Assembly (NCBI GenBank): GCA_013399695.1
Contig: VXAU01003708.1
Span: 748,489-812,488, forward strand
Direction of reading: 5' to 3'
From: Formicarius rufipectus
Lineage: Eukaryota > Chordata > Aves > Passeriformes > Formicariidae
Length of the DNA stretch: 64,000 nucleotides
This document shows, one piece after another, positions 48,014 through 61,240 of this stretch (position 1 is its first letter; every line of letters starts with the position of its first letter). The notes under the pieces are model-generated. The model saw only the letters and a program-made list of their open reading frames with translations, did no database searches and was not told where the DNA came from. The position numbers were made by a program, and so were the translations under genes.

Positions 48014-49235
48014 CTGGCCACAGAACCTGCAAGCCGTATTTTTAAATTGTTTTATACCCTTTCATATAAAAGCTGCATACCTGCAAGCTCAGCCAACATC
48101 TGCCGTGGGCTAAAAACTTCAGGCTTAGTAAAGGAGACAGTAGCTCTTTTTAAGTAAGGTCATCATGAAATATAATGCATCTCCAAGCCAGCAAAATATT
48201 TTAAAAGACCGAGAAGAACCATAAACTCCCACTTTAATTCCATTCAATTATGGAGAGTCATCACAGACAGAGATCATCAGACAGGGATGTTCAAAACAGA
48301 ACACATAAAGTAATACATTAAAAATAACTGGGAAAGAGCGTGGCAGTCTAGATGGCTATTTGGCACCATGTTCCCATGGGATCTGATCCTTATTAAGTGG
48401 TCATATCAACACCTAGGTGGAAGAAAATAATCACAGGACACTAAGCTCTAAGGTCCAAGTGAGAGGAAGAGATCATGAATTATGATGAATACAATGGAAT
48501 ACATGGTTTTGTTATGCCATTATTTTACATGTACACTTTATTCACAGACTTTTGCAGGTACCTATCCATGCAGAGACCATGGACTTGCCTACAGAAAAGC
48601 CTCATCACCCTGCAGGGCAGGGGAGAAAGAAAGAAAAGACATCCCCAAAGCGCAACTACCTCTAACCACAGTTAATCTGACCCAAATCAGGAAATTTTTA
48701 GTCCCAGTATGAAGCAATTTCTACCTAAGATAGCAATACATCTGCTCTTGTCCTCAGGATGTTCCCCTGGGCAGGAAAGACCAAATAAGTCCCACTTTGC
48801 CTTGGTGGCAGCTGGTGGTGGGCCAAATCCTGTGCCCTGTTTTCCTAACACAAACTTGGGAGGAATTTGGGTGAGTTCTTGAGCCAGTGCTGATGTGGCA
48901 GAGAGGAGCCCACCGGCCCACTGGTGCCAGTGCCAAGCCTGGCAAAGGCAAGTGCCAAATCCCACTGCTGGGCACACTGGACAGAGCCCTGGGATGGTTT
49001 AAAAGCAAGCTGCTGTCTGCATTCTGAGGGAAAAAACTGTCTGAGATACTATTCCCACTCCTAGATCCCCAGGCCCATTTTTGTGGGGTTAAATCATATT
49101 TTCCTGTTTTGAGAATGCTTCATTTTCCCTTGTTGCTGTTTGAAAGACCTACAAAAACAAATGGGGAAAACAACTGACTAAACAGGAAACAGTGAAACTT
49201 ATTACCCACAAAGTGCTGAGAAAAAGCACAGAGTA

Positions 49236-49354
49236 AACATTTTTTTTGTTTGGTTTGGGGTTTGTTTTGGGTTTTTTTCTTGTTTGTTTTTTTTTTTTCC
49301 TTTTTTTGGTGTTTGTTTCTTTGTGTGGTTTTTTCTTTTTTTGTTTTTTTTTTT
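49236..49354. repeat. T/G-rich low-complexity tract
   Basis: About 120 bases of T runs interrupted by G, for example tttggtttggggtttg. On the minus strand it reads as an A/C-rich tract giving a Lys-rich artefact frame. No transposon body is recognised next to it. Confidence 0.85.
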
Positions 49355-49828
49355 AATAATCTCATCTAATGCCTTCATGGTAAAATATCTTCAGGCAGAA
49401 AAGTGATTTTTAGGCTGATGGTGAGAATACCAAAGCAATTAACATTTCAGTAATCCTTGTGTCCCTGTTGCTCTTCTTTTGATGTGAAACTGTCATTTTC
49501 TTTACTGCCCCTGCAAAGTCTGCAGGAAGAAGGCTCTTTAAATCCCCTCAATGTTGTACAATGGTTTAAATTTCATCTCATGGCATGCCTTAAATTACCA
49601 TTCACATCTTCATTTAATGCATCATTTTATAATGCCAGTGTTACTAGTTAATTTATATATACACAGCAGGATGTGTCAACATTCAGGTGAGTTATGAATA
49701 TGATTGTGCAGGAGTTATGGAAGACATTTCAGCAAAATTATGGTTCCCTCTAAACATAAAAATATTAATAATGAATCAAACATCACAGGTAAACAACAAA
49801 TTTTATATAATTGCTCCCCCCATGCTTC

Positions 49829-49851
49829 TAGATAAATAAATAAATAAATAA
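49829..49851. repeat. AAAT tetranucleotide microsatellite
   Basis: Five consecutive copies of aaat/ataa. It lies inside an AT-rich stretch that may be regulatory sequence. Confidence 0.8.
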
Positions 49852-51607
49852 TGGCAACATTTTTGCTCTGCATCAATATTTGATTGATCTTAATAAATTG
49901 CCATCTCCTTTCCTAATAAACTGTAATCTCTTGTTTCCGCCACAAAGTAAAATTTATTAGCACACTCTTCTAGCAGCAGGTCTGCATCACTCACAGCACA
50001 CTGTGCAAATTGCTCCAAGTATGCTTGGGCATTATTCATAATTTATTTTTCTGCCCCAAAGTACACAATATATTGAGAGCTAATCACCACTAACTGTTCT
50101 TGGTTACTTTCCTTAATTATGTGAGATGGCATTTATGTCACGTACAGTAGAGGAAGGGCTGCAGTTTCCACTAAAACTCCATTTTTTGGCCATGGTTGAA
50201 ACACAGTGTTCACAGATAAAACCTTCTTAGGACAGGGAAGACTGGAGGTGGTATCTGGTAGGAGATGGCAACACCTCCACTTGAAAAGAACAAGCCCTGT
50301 CTACCAAAATAACCCACTGGGCATGACAACAGCGATGGCTCCGAGAGGAAAAGTAGGTGTTTTGTCGTGATGTTTAAAGTTGCCATGGTAAGAAAAAAAC
50401 CACAGAATGAAACATCAACAAAACAAACGTCAATCAAACACATTTTTGCCTGTTAAGTATTAACCAGTGAACTCCTGGCCACCCAGATCATCTCCTGCCC
50501 ACAGCTCCAGTGTGGGGGCTGCAGGCTGGAGTCACTCCAGGGTCCCTGGCTGGGAGTTTTGGGGTGGATCACCCCAGTTTAGGGCTGGTGTGGGGACAGC
50601 TGATGAGGAATGTAGTGCTGGAAGCACTGCCCTCTCCTGGTAATCTGCTTCTGTCAACAGGAGACTTAATGCTTCACCTCACCACAAAGGCTCCCCTTTA
50701 AAAAGCCAGGGCTGCTTCCACAACAACCTACATACACACACGCCTACGTGCACACATGTACTGACAGAGACGCAAGTTAAAATAAAACGAATGAACTATG
50801 GGCCCCTGTATGTAGAAACACCTATCAGACCACTGTGCTTGTGGTCCAGGAGTGCTGAGCTCTTTATTCTGGTTCACCTGTGAGAACATCCTGTATCACT
50901 GCTGGCCATTTCCCTTTTTCACTCCCTCTGTTGGGAACGCACATCAGTGTATTTTCAATAAAACACCTTCTTAGCAGTAATGAGCCACTGTTCCCATTTC
51001 AGTGGTCCCCAAGGTTTCATGATACAGGTTATTTAGCTGGCTCATAGTTCCAAGTTTTCATCCAATATTCAAAAGCTATTTTTAATTTTTTTAAAGAAGG
51101 CAGCCATGGGGAGAGCTTTTCTTCTTCTTTAAAGAGGAAAACAGCTAACTTTGTTACATGCAACAAAGCAACTTGAATTGTTTCCTAAGGAGGTGTTTAG
51201 GCAACAGCCCTCGTGCATGGTTAGACAGGAATGCACAGAAATGCTGCGACACAGGAAAGGAGTTTGGAGGCAGCACTGGGATCTGCTAGAATGAGCACCG
51301 TGACTCCAGGAACCAAATACACCTCCAAAATGCCAAAAAGTAGCACAACAGTCCAATTTGCAAAGCTGGCAAGCACTGCTAAAGCCAAGACGACTCAGTG
51401 CAGGCAGGTGCACAGAGGAACCCCCCAAAATGCTTGTCACAGCGCCTTGCAAGGTGTGTTCACTGCAAGGCAGCTCTGAATTGCCAGGAGGAGCTAACTA
51501 CAGGTCACCAACCCGGGTCCCCTGTATATGGATAAAGTGCCTTTTAGGAAGCAGGGCACAGTGAGGGAGTGTCTGTGTGACCATCACCCCACACTGCACA
51601 GAGTGTG

Positions 51608-51629
51608 CTCCTCCTCCTCCTCCTCCTCA
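51608..51629. repeat. CTC trinucleotide microsatellite
   Basis: Seven copies of ctc. Short frames across it translate as poly-Leu or poly-Pro and are artefacts. Confidence 0.85.
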
Positions 51630-53115
51630 CTGTCTCTGGGTCAGGAGCACCCACCCATTCAGCCTGCCAGGACAGGCAGTGGCAGAGGAGGAGCCACGGT
51701 TGTTTTGGGACAACACCAGTGCGGGGCAGAAGACCCAGCCTCGGCACAGCTATCTGCTGGCCTTTGGCCACGTCAGTCATTTTGATGCCGCACATCTGGT
51801 TTCACATGGATGAGAAACAGCCAGCCATGCCGGCTAAGCAAACACCCTGACCACAGGACTTTGCTCTCGGATCCCTTTGTGCATCACTAAGCAGGGCTCA
51901 CTGTGTGCTCTGGGCTTTTCCTTTGTACTTCCACTCCAGCCCTTCACAGCGCAATGCCACAATCCATCACTTCATCCCAAATAAATGGGGAACTGAACTC
52001 AAGGACGGGGTCTTCTCCTCCTGCTTTCCTTCCCCAGGCAAAGGCAGCTGCCTCCTGTGCAAGGAGTATGTCCCACTGACGTTTCCTATCCAAATTCAGC
52101 TGCTGCTTATCCCAATCCTTTTCTCCCCTCAAGCCAAAAGAAGAGAGATGATGCTGAGAGGCAGCAGACCTCTGAGCTGGGAGGGGATGCAGGAGCGCAG
52201 CCAGGACCTGCTCCTTTGCTGCACCCATCATGCCAAAGGGTGAACAAGCAAATCAAGGAATTTGTCTGGGGTCCCTTAAAACAAATTTACCTTCCTGTTG
52301 CAAGAGAAATCCCCCAGATGTGCCTAAAGATTTGGGATTGGAAAAGCACTAACTCACTGTAGAGTGTAACAACAGAGGAGCATGACAAAAATCCATCTCT
52401 GGAAGGAGACAGCAATTCCCTGCCATTAAATGCAGCCACTTCTGGGGTGGATGGTGGCAGCAACTTCGCCATACAGAGCCCTGGAGGAATTCAGGACACC
52501 TGAGGCACCAAATCCTTCACTCGAATGAAACTGCAGGGTGATTAAGCAGGGAGAATGTAACTATCCAAACTGTAATTTGGCCAGCACAATGGATCTAACA
52601 CCCCTATTCTTGGGAGGAAAAAAAAATAAGTACTGTATTTGAAGTTCAAAATCTAATTAACTATTTGAGAAAAAGAATTCTGTTTTTAAAAGAAAATTCC
52701 TAACAATATAAAGAGAATTACTGCCAAAGTTTTTGAAGAACCACATAAAATGGTATGAAAAACGTATGATATTGTAATAATAGGAATGACTGGATTTGCT
52801 CAAATGTTCCTTATACCTTATAATACAAGAATAAAATACAGTGTAAATCCTTCTATCTACATAAGTTCCCTGTACAGAAAAATCTCTCCTTTAATAGGTT
52901 TACACCTTTAACATGTATTAGTTTGGAAAAGTCCTAGGGTATAATTACACATCTTGGCTTGGCACATTAATAGCTGTTCCCTTCATTTACTGATTTCTTT
53001 TACTGGTCAATTTGCTATTTTACTACACTGCTCTTACAGCTCGGCTTCCCCCCTGTGCTGGGAAGGGCAGAGGGGCCGAGATGGCCATGAGCTGTGTGCT
53101 GCCTTGGGGAGGTGG

Positions 53116-53148
53116 CTTTGGATACCTCTGGATACCTTTGGATACCTC
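53116..53148. repeat. 10-bp tandem repeat, three copies
   Basis: Three near-identical copies of ctttggatac (middle copy ctctggatac). It is a small local duplication of no evident function. Confidence 0.8.
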
Positions 53149-53765
53149 GATCCCAGCCATGTGCACACACGATGCTCGCCTGGGACGCGGCATTTGCGTC
53201 CACGTGTGCCAGCGAGCAGCAGGTCACAGGCAGAAGGAAGTGGAGCTGCCCTTGCTTCCAGTGCAGAAACATGCCCTGTGGGCCCAGGAAAGAACAAGCC
53301 AACTAGGGTTTCATGCCACCCTGCCAGTCACATCTCCCTCCAGTGCCCTGTAGAGCTGCACCTGCTGCTGCCCACGCTCCTGACCCTGCATCCCTTCCAA
53401 ATCCACTCTGCCACCTTGCATCCTTCAATTCCTTCTTTGCTCCAGGTTTTCCCTATAGTCCCAAATTCTTTCTGCTCCCCTAGAGCTCCATCCCCATTGC
53501 TCCTCCTCACCTTTTTCTCCCTATGGCTTGAGAGTCCTGGAGAATCTCACCAGGGACAGGATGCTCACCTCACTCCATCACACACCTGGGAAGGGATCAT
53601 TTCCCCCATAATGGAGGAAGGACACACCCAATGATCCACACTACCAGTCTCCACAAGTTCCCTTTGCCTCTCAGCTCCAGGCTCAAGGCAAAGCTGGCAT
53701 TTGCTAAGCCTCCACCCACCAGCTTCCACAGGTTTTTGGACAGTTTAAGGGTTTTCTTATGTTAC

Positions 53766-53905
53766 AGCGGAGCCATGCAGTTAATGGCTTCTCAGCACTG
53801 CCATTATAAACCAGAACTTTTCAGGTGTTTATTACTCAGCTTTAAAAACTGGCTCTATGCTGAAATTTGGCAAACGAAGTGTCAGCCTAGGAGAAAATTT
53901 TATTT
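53766..53905. repeat. Unassigned interspersed element, copy B
   Basis: Related to copy A at 32292-32430 in the same orientation. It shares the blocks ccattataaacc, ttttcagg, actcagct and ttggca in the same order and spacing, with one single-base gap in my hand alignment. The central hairpin is imperfect here (ataaacc against ggtgtttat). The similarity may extend downstream into the T-rich sequence to about 53960. Confidence 0.75.
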
Positions 53906-55305
53906 TTTGCCAATTTTGTACTCTGAAAAAAAAAAAAATGACCCCATTTTGGCCTCCATAAAAACGCAGGTTTTGCTGCCTCAGTGACACTGGTGAAGTA
54001 ACAAGTCAATATTGTAATAGTGCCAGCAGAGTTGAGTGATTTAATGCCTAAAATTGCTTTGAAGGTGAAGAGTGCTATTGAGCTGCTAATTATTAACTAT
54101 TATTACTGATCCTGCCATACAACAAAGACGCAAACAGAAAACAAAGGGAATATGAGACATCACTGGGAAAACGAGGAAGAATCAAAATGAGGGTCCGGCG
54201 CTGAAAATGGAATAGCTGGAAAACAAGAGTCAGGAACACAGGCAGGGTGGGGTCCTCCAGTCAATGCAAGAAGAACCAACTGATATGGAAACATTATTTT
54301 TCATTTTCCAGGATGATATTTCAAATACAAATAAAATACAAATGATACAGTGTAGCTTGCTCCATGCCAAAGGTAGCAACGAGGTAGGGTCAAAATCAGC
54401 ACTAAACCAAGCTGAACTGAGGTCAGTAGGGATCTTGTATTGCTCAGCTAGAGCCAACAGAAACTTTGCCATGAATTTCAACATGCAGAAGGCAGAGCCT
54501 TGAAGGTGCTGAGGATGGGCAACCTTGCCTTGGCTGTCCAGCAGTCACACATCAACATGAAAACAGCCTGGGAATGTCAAAGGGCCTCAAAGACTTACAT
54601 TCCCCAAATCTTTGGGATCCTTTCAAATCCCATATGCACAGGGATAGCAGCATCCACACCACACCCCCCAAAATCTGACCTACGTTGATTTGACCTGGCT
54701 GCACAGAGGGGAAAGTAAGTGATCTCCACTCTGACCCTCCCCAGCCACTCTGCTGTGTCACTTTGTCAGGGGACTGTGGTTTTGTAGGAGAAAGGTAAGA
54801 GAGTGAATATTTCTTCTTTGGGGGAAGAAGTGAGGACCAGGAGGCGAGTGAGGCCAGGGCACGTTGCCATTTGGAATGTGCTGCACCAAAGCAGCCGTGA
54901 AAAGTCATCGGGGCTGCTTTCAAACACAGTAAAAAGAGAAAAAAACCCAATTTATCTTCCTGGAAACTTTCTGCTTGCCTAAGTGGCAGCTATTTAAATA
55001 CAATTAACAAGCAAATGATTTTAAAATTACAATACATTTAGTAAGGCAGCATCACAAACAATTTGCATCTCATTAAAGTGTTTGAAGCTGCAGAATCAGC
55101 CTCCCAAAAGGGCTGCACGTCAAGTGGGAAACCCAGGCACAGTCAGCAGCTCCTGCACTGTCCTCTGACACCAGACACACACTGGGGGGGGCTCAGTGTC
55201 CAGCCAAGCCCCTGGCTGAGCCACCCCCACGGGGAGTTCTGGCCACGGCTCCCGGCACAAGGACGGATGCCACGAGCCAAAGCCCTGCTGGAAGTGGGTG
55301 TAAAA

Positions 55306-55350
55306 TGAGGAAGGAAGGAAGGAAGAGGGTGTGTGTGTGTGCGTGTGTGC
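55306..55350. repeat. GGAA then GT compound microsatellite
   Basis: About four copies of ggaa are followed by a short gagg spacer and a GT tract with one C interruption. Likely polymorphic. Confidence 0.85.
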
Positions 55351-58300
55351 ATATGGGATGGGCACTTTTTAATATACATCCATGAACAAAGAGTTTAAAG
55401 AGATTTCAAGCTATTTACTCAGCTCTATATATAATTAAAAGTTTATAGATTACACCGCTACAAACGTTCTGAGATTGCTGCTGGGTTTGGACACACATTA
55501 ATTCCCAGGAGCTTCCTGCAGAACAATCCCATACCAACGTGTGCAGCAGGAAAAGCCTCAAACAAGTAACAGTTTTTAAAGCTTTCAACTCACTTTCAAC
55601 CGTGATTTAGTGTCGTGGTTCCATTTAACCTGGAGGATGCAGGAGCACTTCCCAGATCACACACCACTGCCCCACGTGCCTTTGGCTTCCTTTAGAAAGC
55701 CACGTTGCTGCACTGAGCCCTGCCTGGATCCATCCCAGGATCAGGTTTTGCTAGGCAGAGCTCCATACAGATACCTGTGTGGGCAGGGGCTGCTGCTTTA
55801 TCCATCAGCATAGATCCTGCCATGCATGGCCATTCTGTTGCAGCCCCTGGTGGGGAGTGATCTGGCAAGAGAACGGTGGGAAGCCATTGCTTGGTGGAAA
55901 TGAAGGAATATACACAGTAGCTTTACAGGTGATGCATTAAGAAATTCGTAGATGACTGAAGAATTCAGATACACAGCCTTAATTTCAATTATCAGAAGAC
56001 TTGAAGGTAAGGATGCTGACAAGTGAGGATGCCCCTGAATAAGTCACTTCTCACCATCAGCCTCAAATGCTGACACTGCCAGCTCACAACACTCACTTAG
56101 GCTCCAACCACACCTTTAATCCAAAAGCTTGCTCCCGAGTAGGGCACGAACTGAAAAGGCACAGACAGTACTCTCGCTGAAGTTCAGCACAAGTTCTGAT
56201 ACAACCTCTTCTTTGCTGTGCCTCCAACCCACGGCTCGGGAGCAGCACGTGACTGCTGTTCAGCAGAGCTCTGCACAGCACTGGCAGGGGCAGAGAGAAG
56301 AGCTTGCAATTGAATCTGCAGAGGAAATTGGGGCAAGTTGAATTATCCATTTGGAAGCTGGCCAAGGGCTGGGACTACTCAAACCAGGAGGGGAGCTCTA
56401 AGGAGCAACAGGTTATGCTGGTCCTTTGAAAGGCAGCACCTCCGAGCTGCCTGTGGTGCTCACTCAGTGCTCCTCAGAGAGCAGGGCATTCCATGCTGCT
56501 CCTGGCTGGGAGGCTTTCCTGGGATCCAGAGGTCCTGTCCCACTGCTGAGAGACCTGCCAGTGGTGACCAGGGGCTGGAGGCACTCATGGCCTGCAGTGC
56601 CTCTGCAAAAGGCATGGCAGCTGGAGCCTGGAAAACCCAGCAAGAAGAGATATGGAAAAAAGAACTAACAATAAATAAAAAAACCCACGGGTAGAATCAA
56701 ACTAGTCATCATCTTGCCAAGCAATGTGCATGTCACTGCTCTGGGTGCAGCATGCCAGAGAAGCCCTGGAGCCCTCTGGGTGGTTCCCAGGTCTCTCCAT
56801 CCCTGGCGTCGTCACCACCAGCGTTTGTCACCCCAAAGCTTCCTGCCCTGAGATGCCACCAACTATTGACACAGGCCTCATGTGCTTCTTTTTCAGACCT
56901 GTGGTTTTGTAGTTTGTCAAAACAGGATACTATTTAAATTTAAAATGTTACAATTTAAACAAAGGTGAAATAATTATTGCTGTTTTAGCAACCAGACCTC
57001 AGGCCCTGCTCGTGCACATGGAGTTTTTTGGTTTTCAGAAGACCTCAGTCCTCATTTGCCAGCTCACTATCTGCGAACCTGGATGTGAAAACAAGTGTCT
57101 AAGCAAAACAACACTCACTTTCCATGAATTACTGAACATGTGTAATTCATTTATCTGTAATATTGTGCTAAACTCAGCTCCAATTAAACAAACAAAAACA
57201 CCTGCTTAGCGCACATAGATCTTTCCATACCTCAGGGGAAGACACATCAGTGTTCTCTGTAGTACAATCTGGCTCAGAAGCCTACACTAACAATGCAAAG
57301 CTGGGATTTTTTTTTTTCCTTAAATGCACATAGGCAAGGAGATTAAAAAAAATACAGGCAATGAGAATTTGGGGATGGAGTATTTGTTTTTGGTATTTCT
57401 ATCTTTAGCACGTGCAGTTCTGTAATATTTTAGTGCTCACTGGGGCCTTTTCATGGGCTGTTGGACCTGAGGGCATGTGTCACTCCAGGGGAAAAAAATG
57501 GGATAATGAAAACTTTAAAACACATGTAACTGGCCTCAGATATTATGATGCTGTAAAAGTACCGAAGGGATCTTGTGTTGACAAATATAGTGAGCCGGGG
57601 AGGTGTTTCCTTTTCTTGTTCTGCTTAAAAACCAGTGCCATGGGATGTCCCTGCTGTTCCCCACCATTCATGGGCCAGAAACACATCACGGTAACAACCC
57701 TGACCAGCACCACCCCAAGAGAGTGGCTGAGACCACCCCAGGTGACGAAGCAGCAGAACAAGACACAGCCTCATCTCACACCACACACTTTGAACCTGCA
57801 GAGGGACATCCCTTTGGGGTGCCACGGGGTGGTTTGGGAGCCCCAGGTGCTTGGCTGGGTGCAGCAGCCCCCACCAGCAGCCTGCCAGCTCCCCTACACT
57901 TAACTCATTTCCCATTCTCCACTCACTGCCTGCAGACAATAAGCTGTCAATCAGATCCCCACAAGAACACTGACAATTATCTTCCCTCTCCCACACCTCC
58001 TGTGGCCCCGTACGGCTCCATCCTAAACTGTTCTCACACGAGCCATTTGTGGCTCTTCCGTGGCCGTAACTGCCCTGGCTCCAGAGGTGGGTTAGGAAAT
58101 TGAATTTCCTTGTGCTTTCAAATAAAAGGACTGCGGTGGCAAAGCACAGAAGCAAAGGAATGGGCTTCCTACAGGTGTGAGGCAAAAGCAACCCGGGATG
58201 GAAAGACTGCCCCAGTAATTATTACAACATCCTGGGAAAGGAGTAAGGCTGTTTGCTGCTTCCCCCCCCCCCTCTGTTTTTTTTCAGCAAAATCAAAGTT

Positions 58301-61094
58301 TCAAACCAAAAGTGGGGTTTTAAATTATTTTTGTTTTGTTTTTCTTCCACATTTTTTTTAAGACAGGGTGGTCCCCTCCTCTCCTGCAGAATTAGCAACA
58401 AACCATCACCACAATTTTGCAGCTGGCCTCGTTGCTCTGATGTGTCCATTACTGGGCTCTCCCGAAAGAAATTGGTTTGTTTTTCCTCTGGGTAGACATA
58501 GCTGAGTGAAGGATTCAAAATGAGCATACTTTCCAAGTAAAAAATAACAGGGATACACACAGTAATCATACCTTCCCCTTTAGTGCCAGTTGCTGACAAC
58601 GGAATTTAAAAATATCTAAATATCTGAACTATGTCCTGCATGATGTTAATGCTCCTATTCCAGAGAGATATCCCCAATACCTTGGGGGCACTTTCCAAAC
58701 ACTGCAGCCTGAGAAACTGTCCAGGATGGGCCCATTCCTAACAGCACTGAAATCACTGCCATTGCTAAATTAGGACAAAATCAGTACAGTCATCATTTAC
58801 TGCACTGTGACTGCACTGATTTTCTGCTCCACTGTCTGCTCGAGGGTCAGTGTGGGTAATGGCAAGGAGATACTCCTTCTCCTATTAATTGATCTGGACA
58901 CATCTTTGGTGGCTGTCAAAACACAAAGGTAACTAAGTGCCATTATGGCTTTTCTCTCTCTTACTTTTTGATTCTTGTGCAGAAAATTTCTACAACTTTT
59001 TCTGATGGAAAAAAATAACCTATTTGATATTTCCCCTCTCCTTTAAAATGTTTATCCTGCTCTGAATCTGCAAAGTGTGATATCATCAAGGCAGGTCAAG
59101 TTTCACAGGAGCTAATGGCTTCGCTGTGTGCTCCCACCACTTTGAAAAGAGGAACAATAGTCCCTCAAGTGCTGCTGCCGGTGGCACAGCAGCAATCCAC
59201 CATGGAGGGTGAGAAATCTGAAATTAAAATAAACTGCTTAAAACCTGCAGATAGAGAGAGGGATGCAGGAGACGGAATAAAACGGGACAATCTCTGAACC
59301 CAATCAACAAAGCGCTCATTGTTCCAGTTTAAGACAAGTAACGGAGCAATAAATATTGAGCCAAGGAAGTTAACCTGTATCCACAGCCTTTGAATAAACA
59401 CCGAAGTTAAAAGTAAAATGAATGCCAGGCCTTTGGCTCTTGCCAACTCGTGCTTTACTCCTTCTCGCTTGGCCTTGTTTTTACTTTTGGGGATTTTCTT
59501 CGCCTCCTCCCCTGTTATTCATACTTCCCTGTAGGAACTCCTTATCACACAGGAAAAGGACAAACAGAAGGAACCGGCAGGGTGCAAGTAAATGATGTGA
59601 ATGACAGCTCAGTTGTATCCTGCAAATCCACCTGGGTGCAGGCAACTGGGAAGAAAAGGGCCAGGCAAGACACTGACTCTGAGCCCTTGCGAAGCCAGGG
59701 GAGCTCCCACGTCCTCCCCACACTCCTCCTCCTCCCCACGGGTGACCCAATGCAGTCCTGCAGAGCTCTATAACCAACAAATCCAACTCCATGTTTATCC
59801 TGCAGGATGGCACAGGCAGCATGGGGCATCTCTGGAAAATACAGGCACGTTCATCTCTTCTACAAAAGTCTGAGCATTCAGCTCTTGATCTAAGTACAAA
59901 TAAATGCCCTGGTTAGTTCTCATTTTTCCTCAAGTGGTTTATCCACTCCTGTGACAACACCTCAGCCAGTAATACAGATTTTCACAGCAAGTATTAATTC
60001 TGACTTCACTTTTAAATCACATTTTCTTCATTTGAGCATTATTATATTCCATAGAACCAGGCGTGAGCATCATGCAAAAGGCATTCTGGTCCATGGTTGT
60101 GAATACAGCTGTGTAGGCAGAGGAATATTTGTTTTCCAAGTAATTTGTGCACATTCACAAAATTACAGCTGTCTGCAGTTCTCCCAAAATATCTGCCCTG
60201 ATGTTTACAAGCCATAAAATATAATCTGCCTTTTCTAGGATTCCAACTGGTAAAATTGGAAAAATATATATATATTTATGTGTGCATGATTATTTCTCTT
60301 ACAGATTGACTACTCCCCATTACATACTGGCTATTAAGCCCCCGTAACACCAGCACTGACTTGAGGAGCCACTGCCCTGAGACAACAGTGGATAAAACTT
60401 CCTAAGAATCAGAGGGCCTCTCTAATACACGTCACAGATCACTCATCACATTGCATCTCATCCTTGTCCCACAGTAACCATTCCTTGAAGGTTGTATGAG
60501 ATGGAGGCATGGGTTACAACCCAGCTTAGACCTTGGCCCCAAAGGAGTTCATGCTGCGAAGGACAGGGAAGATTCATCAACAATATGGCCAGTGACAACA
60601 GCAAACAACCATCAACAATCATGTCTTCATACATCTATTCTTGTAAGCAAAACCAGCAGGATTAAAGTGACTAAATTTGCGCCATGGCCATGAACTGATG
60701 GGCTGGGCTGGTGGTTGGCACCTCCCAACAGCTTTGCTCTGGATGTTTATCTCAGCTATTAGGAGTTACCCAAAGCAATGCTTCTCATTTTGGGGTTGGG
60801 TGGGTGTTTATTCTTCCCAATGAAAGATGAGTAATTTTTCACAATTGTTTCTGATTTTTGCCTTTTTCATGATTGTACCTATAAAAATAGCCCTGTCTCT
60901 TCCAAATGTTGTCTGAATGCACAAAACACCATTTCCTAGGACACCAAAGTCCTTAGGACAAAAATTTTCCACAGCAAATATGGAAATGTGCACTGCACCT
61001 GCACAACACTAATCCCTCTCAAAGCCCACAACACAAACCATGAGTAACTCCTTGGCCCAAGGTCTTGAAGAGCAGAAAAACGCACAAAACCAAA

Positions 61095-61240
61095 CACAGA
61101 ATGATAGAATGGTTTAGATTGGAAGGGACCTTAAAAACCACCCAGTGCCACCCCCTGCCATGGGCAGGGCCACCTTCCACAAACCCAGGTGGCTCCAAGC
61201 CCTGTCCAAGCTGGTCTTGAACACTTCCAGGGATGGCTGC
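61095..61240 (-). mobile_element. CR1 LINE, 5'-truncated 3' end
   Basis: The plus strand shows the reverse complement of a classic avian CR1 3' end: agaatgatagaatggttt, then ggaagggacct, cccctgccatgggcaggg, caccttccac, and gaacacttccagggatgg. The octamer-like tail (attctatc/attctgtg on the minus strand) is at the low-coordinate end, so the element is on the minus strand, the same as FOXP1. About 146 bp remain and no coding part is preserved. Identification rests on the remembered consensus and is the strongest taxonomic marker in the window. Confidence 0.93.

Noticed and set aside
52954..53634. 226-codon plus-strand open frame
   Set aside because: Other frames across the same stretch are also open, the composition is low-complexity in parts (Ser/Leu/Pro), and nothing resembles a known protein.
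57625..58191. 188-codon minus-strand open frame on the same strand as FOXP1
   Set aside because: It is Trp/Gly/Leu-rich without a domain, with an open frame on the opposite strand as well. It does not match missing FOXP1 exons.
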